Source: Hyphomicrobium sp.
GTDB lineage: Bacteria; Pseudomonadota; Alphaproteobacteria; Rhizobiales; Hyphomicrobiaceae
Assembly: GCA_030148725.1 (NCBI GenBank)
Contig: JASBSU010000012.1
Span: 109,360 to 173,359, forward strand
Direction of reading: 5' to 3'
Length of the DNA: 64,000 bases
Shown: positions 27,974-37,241 of the stretch, piece after piece
How positions within the stretch are numbered: the stretch's first letter is position 1
Layout: each line of letters begins with the position of its first letter
Notes under the pieces: model-generated
Told to the model about the DNA's origin: nothing
Database searches by the model: none
The model's input: the letters and a program-made list of their open reading frames with translations, nothing else
Program-made: the position numbers and the translations under genes

Positions 27974-27999
27974 ATTGGCTTTCCACCTGCTCTCACCGA

Positions 28000-28064
28000 C
28001 GGCATTCCCGCGCGCCGAAGGCGCGCTGCAGCTAAAAGCGGCGATGCTGCGCATCGGAATGCCG
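28000..28064. repeat. Palindromic element after the TIR gene
   Basis: CGGCATTCC (28000-28008) is repeated in reverse as GGAATGCCG (28056-28064). Inside lies a perfect GCGCGCC-GAA-GGCGCGC hairpin (28010-28026). A diverged second copy of the inner part (CGCCCGCCGAAAGCGCGG, ending GGAGTGCC) follows at about 28108-28156. It may act as a terminator for the TIR gene or be a member of a dispersed REP family. Confidence 0.5.
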
Positions 28065-28192
28065 CCGGTGCGCGCAGGTAGAGGCCGCGAAGCCAGACGC
28101 CGCGCCCGCCGAAAGCGCGGCCAGCTGGGATCGCCGCGCCGGAGTGCCTACATCTCCTTTGAGAACAGATTGTTCGCGCAAGGAGAGATAAA

Positions 28193-28486
28193 ATGCCCGC
28201 ATCGCGCAAACCCTCATCGCTGCAAGCCGTTATGCTCGCCGTCGCCGCGTTCACTACGCCGCTCGTCGTCGCCACAAACGCCGACGCCCAATTCCGCCGC
28301 GGCGTCAAGCCGTACTACTCCGAAAGCTATGAGACGCGCGGCCCGCAACGCGGCTACGAAGGCTACGTCGCGCCGGACTACTACTGCTCCTACAAGCGCT
28401 TCCCCAACCGCGAGTGCACCACCGGCAAAGGCGGCAAGCAGCGCTGCCGCGTCGTCAGTTGGCGCCTTGAGCAGACCTGCCAGTAG
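28193..28486 (+). CDS. Small secreted protein with four cysteines (paralogue A)
   Basis: The 97-residue protein has a signal peptide ending near ADA-QF and a mature C-terminal module CSYKRFPNRECTTG with cysteine spacing C-x9-C-x9-C-x10-C, ending QTCQ. The ATG has AGGAG seven bases upstream. The next gene encodes a protein with almost the same module, so the two are likely duplicates. I do not recognise a family with function. Four cysteines suggest two disulphides in the periplasm or outside. Confidence 0.8.
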   Translation: MPASRKPSSLQAVMLAVAAFTTPLVVATNADAQFRRGVKPYYSESYETRGPQRGYEGYVAPDYYCSYKRFPNRECTTGKGGKQRCRVVSWRLEQTCQ

Positions 28487-28563
28487 CGGCTGCGTCGGCA
28501 TGTCGTCGCCGCGCGTATTGCGATCGTTGCTAGTCTCGCAGCGTAAAACTGGCGAGGTAGGTG

Positions 28564-28767
28564 ATGCGTAAGATCACGAGAGGCGCTGTCTGGATCGCGC
28601 TGGCTGGTTTCGGAGCGCTCTCGGTTGCTGACCGGGCCGCCGAGGCAAAGCCGAAGCGCAAGCCCGTCTGCACCTATAAGCGCGTCCCGGTCACGTACTG
28701 TGTCGGTGCAAACCGCCGCCTCGATTGCACCGGGAAGATCTGGCGCACCGACCGCATCTGCAAATAG
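28564..28767 (+). CDS. Small secreted protein with four cysteines (paralogue B)
   Basis: The 67-residue protein begins MRKITRGAVWIAL with a signal peptide ending near AEA-KP. The mature part CTYKRVPVTYCVG has spacing C-x9-C-x8-C-x10-C and shares the YKRxP and WR residues with the preceding gene product. It is a shorter duplicate of that gene, 77 bp away on the same strand. The ATG at 28564 follows GAGGTAGGT; a GTG sits directly before it. Function unknown. Confidence 0.75.
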   Translation: MRKITRGAVWIALAGFGALSVADRAAEAKPKRKPVCTYKRVPVTYCVGANRRLDCTGKIWRTDRICK

Positions 28768-29006
28768 CGCGGCATCAGCGCCTCCCTCCAGCCACAGATA
28801 CGATCGCGTCCCTGTATGCAACGGCAACGCAGCTGTGGATAGCGCCGCCCCAAGCCCACTTGCGGCACGCCGTTTCGGCTAACGTCAGTGAAGCGATTCT
28901 GCGCGGAAACACGCATGATCGGCGCGGCTGACGCCGCAAGCGCCCCGTGTCGCGTCCACGTCTCTCGTCTCAAGGCGCCCTCAAGAACGCACTCGGGAGG
29001 CTAAGA

Positions 29007-29501
29007 ATGTTGAAACCCGTCGTGATCGCACTCGTTGCGGCCATCGCCCTGCCGGCCTATGTCGGCCCGGTCGCCGCTTCCGACTATTGGGACTGGAGCG
29101 TCGGCAGCGGCAGCCCGACGTCACGCGCCAAGAAAGCGCGAGTGAGACACGCAAAGCGCGTGAAGAAGGAAGATCCCACGCGCGTCATGGGCTACGTGAA
29201 GCGCGAGGATGAGAAGCTCGCCGCCAAGCCGGAAGTGCAGTGCACGGAAAAAGTGCGCGGCCTCGGCACGCAGTGGATCGGCACCGAAGGCGCGATGGAC
29301 GCCGCCAAGAAGGATTGGATGGAGCGCGTGCGCTACGATTACGGCGAGAGCTTCCTCGATCTTTCGCACGCCAAGGATTTCGTCTCCCGCTGCGGCCGCA
29401 CCTCCATCGGCGAGACGATGGGGCAGGTCATGTATCGCTGCGAGATCGTCGCGCGCCCCTGCAAGGGCGTCATGAACGAGACCACGGCCGCAGTGAAATA
29501 A
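29007..29501 (+). CDS. Exported protein of unknown function
   Basis: The 164-residue protein starts MLKPVVIALVAAIALPAYV, a signal peptide, followed by a basic linker with SRAKKARVRHAKRVKK and a C-terminal domain with four cysteines (VQCTEKVRG, SRCGRTS, YRCEIVARPC). GGGAGG lies seven bases upstream of the ATG at 29007. The C-terminal domain looks globular with Trp and conserved-looking WIGTEGAMDAAKKDWMERVRYDYG; I do not recognise it. A terminator follows, so it is a single-gene unit. The 239 bp before it hold nothing I can support. Confidence 0.72.
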   Translation: MLKPVVIALVAAIALPAYVGPVAASDYWDWSVGSGSPTSRAKKARVRHAKRVKKEDPTRVMGYVKREDEKLAAKPEVQCTEKVRGLGTQWIGTEGAMDAAKKDWMERVRYDYGESFLDLSHAKDFVSRCGRTSIGETMGQVMYRCEIVARPCKGVMNETTAAVK

Positions 29502-29524
29502 ACGCTGTCTGAGAGCTGACATAG

Positions 29525-29557
29525 GGCGGTGCAGCCAGAACCTGCGCCGCCTTTTTT
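29525..29557 (+). terminator. Rho-independent terminator
   Basis: GGCGG and GCAG (29525-29534) pair with CTGC and CCGCC (29542-29551) around a seven-base loop, with one mismatch, followed by six T (29552-29557). It ends the 29007-29501 gene. Confidence 0.88.
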
Positions 29558-29651
29558 GTTGCGGTGATCCGCGTCGTCCCCTTGATGCCGCGCAAAGCCG
29601 CCCGCCGCCACGCCTCTAAGTTGTCCTGAAGATTCTCGATCGGGGGACGAC

Positions 29652-30659
29652 ATGAGCAAGGTAGCATTTCGCTGTCTCACATTGGCAGCCATAGCCGCTC
29701 CAGCGTCGTTTGCATTTGCGGCGGCGGCGAATGCCGACGTCATCGCCGACTGCAAATCCGCACGATCCGGCGAAATGCGCATCGCAGCGTGCACGGAGAT
29801 CGTCAACTCCAAGACCGTCGAGCGTTCAGTTCGCGCCGAGGCGCTGCGTCGCCGCGCGGCGGCATTTGCCGAACGTGCCGCCAATCGCGAGGCGGTCATC
29901 GACTACACCGAGGCGTTGCGCATCGAGCCCGGCACGACCGCAGCATTGACGGGCCGGGCGCAGGCACGCCTCGCGCTCGGCGAGACCGACGCCGCGATCT
30001 CCGATTTGACGGATGCGCTTCGCCTTGGCGGCAACTCCGCCGGCCTGCTCATGGCGCGGGGCTATGCATATCTGCTGAAGAACAACGCCGACGCGGCGAT
30101 CGCCGACTTCACGGGCGCCATCGGCCTGTCGCCGAAGAACGCCAGCGCCTATAACAACCGCGGCCTCGCCTACCGCAAGAAGGGCGATCTGCCGAAAGCG
30201 CTGATCGATTATGGCAAGGCCATCGAGATCAACCCTGCGTTCGCGCAAGCCTATGCAAACCGCGGGTATGTCTATGAGCAGCAGGGCGACAAGTTGGCGG
30301 CGGTGGCCGATCTCGCCCGCGCCCTGCAACTCGACCCGGCACTCACCGGAGCTGCCAGCGGCCTGAAGCGTCTCGGCCAGCCGGCTGATGTCACATCGCA
30401 AAGCGAGCGGCTCATCGCGCACGGACGCCAGCTTGCGGAGAAGAACTGCGCTTGGTGCCACGCTATCGGGAAGGCCGGTGAAAGCCCCAACCCGCGCGCA
30501 CCTCGCTGGCGTGACATGGCCGGACGCCACCCGGTGCTGGCCCTGCGCGAGCCCCTGTCGCGTGGCATCGCCCGCCCGCACGATGAGATGCCGAAGTTCG
30601 AGCTGTCGGATGCCGAGGTCGACACGATCATCGCCTACATCAACAGCCTGTCACCCTGA
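29652..30659 (+). CDS. Exported TPR-repeat protein fused to a cytochrome c domain
   Basis: The 335-residue protein has a signal peptide ending near ANA-DV. Four or five TPR repeats follow at about residues 60-235 (for example NASAYNNRGLAYRKKGDLPKA). Last comes a short c-type cytochrome domain with the heme motif CAWCH at 266-270 and a later Met (HDEMPKFE) as possible axial ligand. TPR proteins bind partners and c-type heme carries electrons, so it may be a periplasmic redox scaffold. It is covalently one protein; the joining is not common. Confidence 0.85.
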   Translation: MSKVAFRCLTLAAIAAPASFAFAAAANADVIADCKSARSGEMRIAACTEIVNSKTVERSVRAEALRRRAAAFAERAANREAVIDYTEALRIEPGTTAALTGRAQARLALGETDAAISDLTDALRLGGNSAGLLMARGYAYLLKNNADAAIADFTGAIGLSPKNASAYNNRGLAYRKKGDLPKALIDYGKAIEINPAFAQAYANRGYVYEQQGDKLAAVADLARALQLDPALTGAASGLKRLGQPADVTSQSERLIAHGRQLAEKNCAWCHAIGKAGESPNPRAPRWRDMAGRHPVLALREPLSRGIARPHDEMPKFELSDAEVDTIIAYINSLSP

Positions 30660-30670
30660 CGCTCAGCCCT

Positions 30671-30842
30671 AGCGCCGGCCATCAACGTGCGCAGCGTCGC
30701 CGCCAATCAAGCCTCTCTCCGCTTGCGTCACAACGCTTCTCGGCCGCCAGCGGCGGCAAGGCGCCAAGGGCGCCCGGCGCGAGCGCCGGCCATCAACGCG
30801 CGAGACCTCGCCGCCAATCAAGCCTCTCTACGCTTGCGTCAC
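30671..30842. repeat. Tandem intergenic repeat, two copies
   Basis: A segment of about 61 bases, starting AGCGCCGGCCATCAACG and ending CGCTTGCGTCAC, occurs at 30671-30731 and again at 30782-30842, so the full unit is about 111 bp. The spacer contains the same GC-rich core (around 30753-30793) that recurs at 46636-46676. Short open frames here are made of the repeat and are not genes. The stretch lies in the 256-bp gap before the PspC gene. Confidence 0.8.
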
Positions 30843-30916
30843 TACCAAGAAAAGCGAAACTTATCTTCTCGTTGAGCGTTACCTATATAAGCTCACGATC
30901 CACGAGGAGGCACCGC

Positions 30917-31129
30917 ATGTCGATCGACAATCCCCTGCAGCAACCCCTGATGCGTGTCCGCCAGGGCAAGTTGATCGCCGGTGTATGCGGCGGCATTGCG
31001 AAATGGCTGGACTGGGACCCGACCCTGGTGCGTCTAGGCTACGTCGTACTGACCGTGCTGTCCGTCGGGTTTCCCGGCATCCTCATCTACATCCTGCTTT
31101 GGATCCTGATGCCGCAGGAGCCGGGCTAG
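30917..31129 (+). CDS. PspC-domain membrane protein
   Basis: The 70-residue protein is nearly all PspC domain: GKLIAGVCGGIAKWLDWDP followed by one long hydrophobic segment (about residues 40-65). Such proteins bind the membrane and in some bacteria respond to envelope stress. The ATG at 30917 follows GAGGAGG. No other phage-shock gene is nearby, so its partner is unknown. Confidence 0.9.
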   Translation: MSIDNPLQQPLMRVRQGKLIAGVCGGIAKWLDWDPTLVRLGYVVLTVLSVGFPGILIYILLWILMPQEPG

Positions 31130-31133
31130 AACC

Positions 31134-31697
31134 TCAAGATCCCGCGTAGCGAGCGATCACGACCTGCGTGTCGCCGTAGGTTCGCCTGTCGATTTCCGCA
31201 ACGCCTGACGGCAGCGCGACGGGCTGCGCCGCCCGCTCTTCCAGCACGATGATCGCGCCGGGCACCAGCCATCCCCCCTCGCAAAGGGACGCGATGGCTT
31301 TCTCTCCGAGCGCCTTCTCATAGGGCGGGTCGAGGAACGCGATGTCGAACGGCGCCATGGTGCCGACGGGCCCGAGATCCGTCGCGTCGCGGCGGAAGAT
31401 GCGCGTGACGCCGGTGAGCCCGAAATTCTCGATGTTGGTCCGCATCAGGGCGCGCGCTGCCGGCTCGCTGTCGACGAACAGGCCGAACGCCGCGCCGCGC
31501 GACAACGCCTCGAGCCCGAGCGCGCCAGTGCCCGCGAAGAGGTCGATCACACGTGCGCCATCGAGCGAGAAGCCGTGGATGCCATGCGCCAGAATGTTGA
31601 ACAGGCTTTCGCGAACGCGATCGGCTGTAGGGCGCAGGCCCTCATGCTGGGGGCTCGAGATGGCGCGCCCGCGCAATGTTCCACCGACGATCCTCAT
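31134..31697 (-). CDS. rsmD: 16S rRNA (guanine-966-N2)-methyltransferase
   Basis: The 187-residue protein has the SAM loop VIDLFAGTGALGLEALSRG and the catalytic FLDPPYE of RsmD, which methylates G966 of 16S rRNA. The ATG at 31697 overlaps the upstream pseudouridine synthase stop as ATGA, so the two are translationally coupled. The frame continues upstream only as a shadow of that gene. Confidence 0.95.
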   Translation of the reverse strand: MRIVGGTLRGRAISSPQHEGLRPTADRVRESLFNILAHGIHGFSLDGARVIDLFAGTGALGLEALSRGAAFGLFVDSEPAARALMRTNIENFGLTGVTRIFRRDATDLGPVGTMAPFDIAFLDPPYEKALGEKAIASLCEGGWLVPGAIIVLEERAAQPVALPSGVAEIDRRTYGDTQVVIARYAGS

Positions 31698-32668
31698 GCG
31701 TCGTCGTCCCGTTGCCGGCCCGAGCCCTTGCGTTTCGCCCGCTGCTGCTCCTCCTCGACCGCGTAGAGGTTCAACTCCTCCGCGAGCCGCGCGCCGAGCT
31801 GGTCGGCCAGCACGCGCCGCTTCACCGCCTCCGCTTCGCCAGGCTTGAGTTCCAGGAGCTGGAAGGGCCCGTAGGAGATGCGGATCAGACGGTTCACCTC
31901 CAGACCGAGGTGCGCCAGGATGCGCCGCACTTCGCGGTTCTTGCCCTCGCGCAGCGCCATGGTCAGCCACGCGTTGGCGCCCTGCACGCTGTCGATGGTT
32001 GCCTCGATGGGTCCGTAACGCACGCCTTCGATCTCGACGCCGTCCTTCAGCGCGTCGAGCTGCTGCTGCGAAACGCGCCCGTGCGCGCGAACGCGGTAGC
32101 GCCGCAGCCAGCCGGTCGAAGGAAGCTCCATATGCCGCGCCAGCGCACCGTCGTTGGTGAGAAGCAGAAGACCTTCGCTGTTGAAGTCGAGCCGCCCCAC
32201 CGAGATGACGCGCGGCATGTCCTCCGGCAGCGATTCAAAAACCGTCGGTCGCCCTTGCGGATCATTGTGCGTCGTGACGAGACCGCGCGGCTTGTAGTAT
32301 CGCCACAGGCGCGGCGGCTCGGCTGTCGGAAGCGGCTTGCCGTCCACCAGCACCTTGTCATTCGGACCGACCTCGATCGCCGGCGTCTTCAGGATTTTGC
32401 CGTTGACGTTGACCCGTCCCTGCTCGATCCACCGCTCAGCCTCCCGCCGCGAGCAAAGACCTGCCCGCGCCATCGCCTTGGCGATGCGCAACGGCTCGTC
32501 TGGACCGGCTGCCGGCTTGGATTGCGGCTTGTGTGGTCGTCCCGTGCCCGCCACGCCTTTGTTGACGGGTTTGCGATCGGGCTTAGGCCCGGACGCGTGC
32601 TGCGGCTTACGATCGGGCTTGCGCTGAGGCTTGCGATCGGGGCGCTTTGCTGGTTTGTCGGCGGGCAT
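31694..32668 (-). CDS. 23S rRNA pseudouridine synthase, RluB type
   Basis: The 324-residue protein starts with a basic, low-complexity segment (RKPQRKPDRKPQ and similar, about residues 5-45), then an S4 RNA-binding domain (RIAKAMARAGLCSRREAERW) and the synthase core with catalytic Asp in VGRLDFNSEGLLLLT. It would make pseudouridine in 23S rRNA, most likely near position 2605. The ATG at 32668 was chosen; the frame is open further upstream as a shadow of the divergent tadA gene. It forms an operon with rsmD. Confidence 0.9.
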   Translation of the reverse strand: MPADKPAKRPDRKPQRKPDRKPQHASGPKPDRKPVNKGVAGTGRPHKPQSKPAAGPDEPLRIAKAMARAGLCSRREAERWIEQGRVNVNGKILKTPAIEVGPNDKVLVDGKPLPTAEPPRLWRYYKPRGLVTTHNDPQGRPTVFESLPEDMPRVISVGRLDFNSEGLLLLTNDGALARHMELPSTGWLRRYRVRAHGRVSQQQLDALKDGVEIEGVRYGPIEATIDSVQGANAWLTMALREGKNREVRRILAHLGLEVNRLIRISYGPFQLLELKPGEAEAVKRRVLADQLGARLAEELNLYAVEEEQQRAKRKGSGRQRDDDA

Positions 32669-32713
32669 GGAAGCTTTCGAAGCGGTTGGGCGAGCGTCGG
32701 AATCGGGACCCTT

Positions 32714-33172
32714 ATGACACCGGAGCGCGAACAGAGCCACATGCAGCGTGCCCTGGCCGAGGCCGCGGCCGCGGCTGGCCGTGGCGAGGTGCCTGTTGGG
32801 GCAGTGTTGGCAGGCCCGGATGGCGCCGTGCTCACCGTTGCTGGCAACCGTACGCGCGAGCTGAACGATCCGACGGCCCACGCTGAGATTCTCGTAATTC
32901 GCGCGGCCTGTGCGTCGCTCGGCGTGGAGCGGCTGACCGGCTGCGACCTTTACGTAACGCTCGAACCATGCCCGATGTGCGCCGCCGCCATCTCGTTCGC
33001 GCGCATCCGCCGGCTTTACTACGCCGCCTCCGATCCGAAGGGCGGCGGCGTGGAGCACGGGCCGCGCATATTCAGCCAGCCCACCTGTCACCACGCTCCA
33101 GAAATCTATTCCGGCTTGGGCGAGACTGAGGCCAGCGGCATGCTGAGGAATTTCTTTCAGGGGCGCCGCTAG
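32714..33172 (+). CDS. tadA: tRNA-specific adenosine deaminase
   Basis: The 152-residue protein has the zinc-deaminase motifs THAEILVI (His and catalytic Glu) and EPCPMCAAA. TadA converts A34 of tRNA-Arg to inosine. It is divergent from the RluB-type gene, with 45 bp between starts. A second possible ATG lies at 32741. A related guanine deaminase is possible, but the PCPMC form and length suit TadA. Confidence 0.9.
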   Translation: MTPEREQSHMQRALAEAAAAAGRGEVPVGAVLAGPDGAVLTVAGNRTRELNDPTAHAEILVIRAACASLGVERLTGCDLYVTLEPCPMCAAAISFARIRRLYYAASDPKGGGVEHGPRIFSQPTCHHAPEIYSGLGETEASGMLRNFFQGRR

Positions 33173-33193
33173 AGCGCGGCGATTGCCTGCGCG

Positions 33194-34177
33194 TCAGCCT
33201 TTGGCCGTCCGGCGTCGCTTTAGCAGGGGACGCCGCGTGCGCGGCGCGGCAGGCGTCGGCAGTTGCTCTGCGGGCTCTGCCGCCGACAGTGTTTCCGCTT
33301 CGATGAGCCGGGAGAGCTGCGCCTTGACGCGCTCCTTCGCAGGCTCCGCCGCCGCAAGGATCTCGTCGATCTTCAGGAAGTCGAGGATCTGAAATCGGCT
33401 CGTGCCGGCATCGATGTAAAGGTCCGGCTGACTGGTGCGAAGCTTCTCGCGGATGATCGAGCGCTCGAAAATGAAATTGGCCGAGAACAGCGTCTCCCAC
33501 GCCTTCGGACAATCCTGCCCTGGCCGACGCATCGGCGCGCCGCTCGCATCGACGGCGACCGTCAGATCGGCGTCGTCCGCGACGATGTCGAACGGCAGCG
33601 GGTTGACGAGACCGCCATCGATCAGCACGCGCCCATCGATCACCATCGGCTCAAAGATCACCGGCAGGGCCATGCTCGCGGCAACCGCCGGCCGCAACGG
33701 CCCGGAAGAGAACACCACCGCCTCCTGCGCATAGAAATCCGATGCGACGACCTTGAGCGGCGTCGTCAGGTGCGCGAAGTCGCGCGCGATGCGTTGCGGC
33801 AGGATGATGTCGAGCAGCTTCTCCGCCGACAGGAACGCCGGCCGAGGCGCCAGCGCGTTGAGAAACCCGCCGCGCGCACGAACACGCGCCGAATAGAGAT
33901 CGCGCACGAGATCAAGCCGCTTGCTCAACACCTCGTATGTATGAGCGCGGATCTGCTTGCCGCTGAGGCCCGACGCATACGCCGTTGCAAAGATCGCCCC
34001 GATCGACGTGCCTGCGATGGCTTTGGGGCGGATACCGAGTTCGTCGAAGGCTTCGAGCACCGCGATGTGCGCGAGACCACGCGCCCCGCCGCCGCCGAGA
34101 GCGAGCGCGACGCTCGGTCCCGATTGCGCGCGCGCCGGGACGGACGAGGTCGAAGCTGGAACCGTTGCGTCGTTCAT
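33194..34177 (-). CDS. Patatin-like phospholipase (RssA type)
   Basis: The 327-residue protein has the oxyanion loop GGGGARGLAHI, the nucleophile motif GTSIG and the catalytic DGG (LIDGGLVNPLPFD), so the Ser-Asp dyad is intact. It would be a cytoplasmic or membrane-associated lipid acyl hydrolase. The C-terminal 40 residues are basic and proline-rich. It converges with tadA and is not in an obvious operon with purD. Confidence 0.9.
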   Translation of the reverse strand: MNDATVPASTSSVPARAQSGPSVALALGGGGARGLAHIAVLEAFDELGIRPKAIAGTSIGAIFATAYASGLSGKQIRAHTYEVLSKRLDLVRDLYSARVRARGGFLNALAPRPAFLSAEKLLDIILPQRIARDFAHLTTPLKVVASDFYAQEAVVFSSGPLRPAVAASMALPVIFEPMVIDGRVLIDGGLVNPLPFDIVADDADLTVAVDASGAPMRRPGQDCPKAWETLFSANFIFERSIIREKLRTSQPDLYIDAGTSRFQILDFLKIDEILAAAEPAKERVKAQLSRLIEAETLSAAEPAEQLPTPAAPRTRRPLLKRRRTAKG

Positions 34178-34291
34178 CGGGCACTCTCGTGCGGCATCAC
34201 ATGCCGAAGCAACCTATGCAGCGATTTTATCGCGATTTTTTTGCGTCTGACGGGAAATGCGGTCGCACCTGACCCAGCGTTGGCCTTTAGG

Positions 34292-35575
34292 TTACGCACT
34301 GGCCTTCTCGCGCGCGATGGCCCGCCATCCGATGTCGCGGCGGTAGAACCCGCCGGGCCAGTCGATGCGCGCCGCTGCTGCGTACGCCCGCGCCTGCGCT
34401 TCGGCGACCGTCTTTCCGCGCGCACTGATGTTGAGCACACGCCCACCGTGCGCGAGTAGGCGCGGCCCGTCGCGTCGCGTTCCGGCGTGGAAGATCTCGA
34501 CGCCCTCGACCGTCGCTGCTTCATCGAGGCCCTTGATCTCCGCTCCGACCTCCGGCGCCCCGGGATAGCCATTGGCGGCCATCACCACGGTCAGGGCCGC
34601 GTCGTCGTACCAGCGCAGATCGAATGTGCCGAGCACGCCATCGACCGACGCCAGCAACGCGGCGAGCAGGTCCGACTTGAGCCGCATCATCAGCACCTGG
34701 GTCTCGGGGTCGCCGAACCGCACATTGTATTCGATGAGCTTCGGCCCGTCCGACGTGATCATCAGCCCTGCGAACAACACGCCCTTGAACGGCATGCCGC
34801 GCTTTGCCATCGCAGCCACTGTCGGCTCGATGATTTCGCGCATCGTGCGCGCCACCATCTCGTCCGTCATGACGGCGGCCGGCGAATAAGCGCCCATCCC
34901 GCCGGTGTTTGGTCCGGTGTCGCCATCGCCGACCCGCTTGTGATCCTGCGCGGCGACCAGCGCCAGCGCGTGCGTGCCGTCGACCAGCGCAAAGAAGCTC
35001 GCCTCCTCGCCTTCGAGGAATTCCTCGATCACGACTTCGCTGCCGGCTTTTCCGAACGCACCCGAGAAGCACGCATCGATCGCCGCCTCGGCTTCGTCCC
35101 GCGTCGAAGCGATCGTCACACCTTTTCCAGCTGCAAGCCCATCCGCCTTGATCACGATCGGAAGCGTCTGCGTCGCGAGATAGGCTTTGGCGCTGGCAGC
35201 ATCGGTGAAGCGGCCATAGGCCGCGGTCGGGATGTTGAACTCGCGGCACAAATCCTTGGTGAAGCCCTTCGAGCCTTCGAGCTGCGCTGCCGCCTGTCGC
35301 GGACCGAAGCACTTGATCCCCGCCGTAGAAAGATCATCTACCAGTCCCGCGACCAGCGGCGCTTCGGGTCCCACGACCACGAGGCCGATATCATGGTCCT
35401 TACAAAAGCGGATGACAGCCGTGTGGTCGGCAACAGCGATGGGGACGCACTCCGCGACGTCCGCAATTCCGCCGTTCCCCGGCGCACAATAGAGCTTCGT
35501 CAACAGCGGGCTGGAGCTGAGTTTCCACGCGAGCGCATGCTCGCGGCCTCCGGAGCCGATCAGGAGAACGTTCAT
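34292..35575 (-). CDS. purD: Phosphoribosylamine-glycine ligase
   Basis: The 427-residue ATP-grasp enzyme starts [19 protein letters not shown] and contains [24 protein letters not shown] and [10 protein letters not shown], all typical of PurD. It makes glycinamide ribonucleotide in purine synthesis. It is divergent from xseA, with about 107 bp between starts. Confidence 0.97.
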   Translation of the reverse strand: MNVLLIGSGGREHALAWKLSSSPLLTKLYCAPGNGGIADVAECVPIAVADHTAVIRFCKDHDIGLVVVGPEAPLVAGLVDDLSTAGIKCFGPRQAAAQLEGSKGFTKDLCREFNIPTAAYGRFTDAASAKAYLATQTLPIVIKADGLAAGKGVTIASTRDEAEAAIDACFSGAFGKAGSEVVIEEFLEGEEASFFALVDGTHALALVAAQDHKRVGDGDTGPNTGGMGAYSPAAVMTDEMVARTMREIIEPTVAAMAKRGMPFKGVLFAGLMITSDGPKLIEYNVRFGDPETQVLMMRLKSDLLAALLASVDGVLGTFDLRWYDDAALTVVMAANGYPGAPEVGAEIKGLDEAATVEGVEIFHAGTRRDGPRLLAHGGRVLNISARGKTVAEAQARAYAAAARIDWPGGFYRRDIGWRAIAREKASA

Positions 35576-35682
35576 CGCAATAGTATCTTCCTAAAGCCAG
35601 GGGACTTCTGCCGGGTGATGCCTAGGGCAGAGCGCCGACTGATGTATCATCGAATCGGAATGCCACAAACTTGGGCCAGCGC

Positions 35683-37164
35683 GTGAGCCAGACAGCACCA
35701 GAGGCAAAGGGCGGCGGGAACGTCGCCGAATACACGGTTTCCGAGCTTTCCGGCGCCATCAAGCGCGCCTTGGAGGAGGGCTTCGGGTACGTGCGCCTGC
35801 GGGGCGAAATCTCCGGGTTTCGCGGCGCCCACGCGTCGGGCCACTGCTACTTCGCCTTGAAGGATGACAAGTCGAAGATCGAGGCCGTGATCTGGAAGAT
35901 GAACTATGGCCGCCTCAAGGTTAAGCCCGAGGAAGGCATGGAAGTCATCGTCCAGGGGCGCGTGACGAGCTACCCCGGCTCCTCGAAATATCAGATTGTC
36001 ATCGAGAGCCTGGAGCCCGCCGGTCTCGGCGCCTTGATGGCGCTGCTCGAGGAGCGCAAGCGCCGCTTCATGGCCGAAGGTCTCTTCGCCGAGGATCGCA
36101 AGAAGCCGCGACCGTTCCTGCCGCGCCTCGTCGGAATCATCACATCGCCGACCGGCGCCGTCATCCGCGATATGCTGCACGGCTTCACCGAGCGTTTTCC
36201 AACGCGCGTCATCGTCTGGCCCGTGCGGGTACAGGGCGACACTTGCGCGATGGAGGTCTCCGCCGCCATCGCCGGCTTCAACGCCTTCCGCAATGATGGC
36301 CCGTTCATGCGGCCTGACGTGCTGATCGTCGCGCGCGGCGGCGGCAGCCTCGAAGATCTGTGGGGCTTCAACGAGGAGATCGTCGTGCGCGCGGTTGCTG
36401 CGAGCACGATCCCGATCATCTCCGCTGTCGGCCACGAAACGGATTGGACGTTGATCGATCTCGCCGCCGATGCGCGCGCACCGACACCGACCAAGGCCGC
36501 CGAATGGGCAGTGCCGAAATTCGCTGACCTCGATGACAGCACGCAAAGCCACGGCGCGCGCCTCAAAACGGCAGCTCGGCGCGTACTGCAGCACTCGCGC
36601 ACGCATTTGAAGGCGGCAACACGCGGCTTGCCGCGTCTGGAAAGCCTGCTCGAACTGCCGCGCCAACGCTTCGACGCGTGCGAGAAGCGGTTGGGCCGCG
36701 CTCTGCTGGCAAATGCGCGCGCCCATCACACGCGTTACGCCCGCATCGCCGCCCGCTTGCGCCCGATGCCGATCCAACAGCGCATCGCCGTCTGCGGCGA
36801 GCGAACGGCCGCCCTGCAAGCGCGTGCCGTCCAGGCGTTGCGCAATGGCGTCGTTGCTCGACGCCGACAGCTGTCGAGCGCCGATATGCTGCTGGCCACA
36901 TTGAGCTACCAGAGCGTGTTGCAGCGCGGGTTCGCCCTGGTTCGCGACGCCTCAGGCCGCCCCGTTCGCAACGCCGCATCGACCTCCGCTGGCGAGCGTC
37001 TGGAACTCGAATTCCGCGATGGCCGCGTCGATGCCGAGGTGCTGGGCGTCCGGTCGCCGGACGCCGTCGGGCCACGCTCTGCAGCACCGCAGCCCGAGCC
37101 GCCCAATCCGGGTACGCGGCGGCCGAGAAACCGCGGTGGCAACGATCAAGGCTCTCTCTTTTGA
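35683..37164 (+). CDS. xseA: Exodeoxyribonuclease VII large subunit
   Basis: The protein of about 493 residues has the N-terminal OB-fold (YTVSELSGAIKRALEEGFGYVRLRGEI) and the central catalytic region LVGIITSPTGAVIRDML with GGGSLEDLWGFNEE and VGHETDWTLID. It degrades single-stranded DNA with XseB, which is not in the window. I propose the GTG at 35683; a TTG at 35671 is in frame and neither has a clear ribosome binding site. Confidence 0.94.
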   Translation: MSQTAPEAKGGGNVAEYTVSELSGAIKRALEEGFGYVRLRGEISGFRGAHASGHCYFALKDDKSKIEAVIWKMNYGRLKVKPEEGMEVIVQGRVTSYPGSSKYQIVIESLEPAGLGALMALLEERKRRFMAEGLFAEDRKKPRPFLPRLVGIITSPTGAVIRDMLHGFTERFPTRVIVWPVRVQGDTCAMEVSAAIAGFNAFRNDGPFMRPDVLIVARGGGSLEDLWGFNEEIVVRAVAASTIPIISAVGHETDWTLIDLAADARAPTPTKAAEWAVPKFADLDDSTQSHGARLKTAARRVLQHSRTHLKAATRGLPRLESLLELPRQRFDACEKRLGRALLANARAHHTRYARIAARLRPMPIQQRIAVCGERTAALQARAVQALRNGVVARRRQLSSADMLLATLSYQSVLQRGFALVRDASGRPVRNAASTSAGERLELEFRDGRVDAEVLGVRSPDAVGPRSAAPQPEPPNPGTRRPRNRGGNDQGSLF

Positions 37165-37241
37165 AAGCATTGCACGACAGGGGCGCTTGACGTACCCCCC
37201 GCGACTGGCATTGTGTCCGCTCACATCGGCTAGAGAAGCGC

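Noticed and set aside
30687..30875. A 62-codon frame before the PspC gene
   Set aside because: It is made of the two repeat copies, and similar frames arise in the repeat at 46.5 kb.
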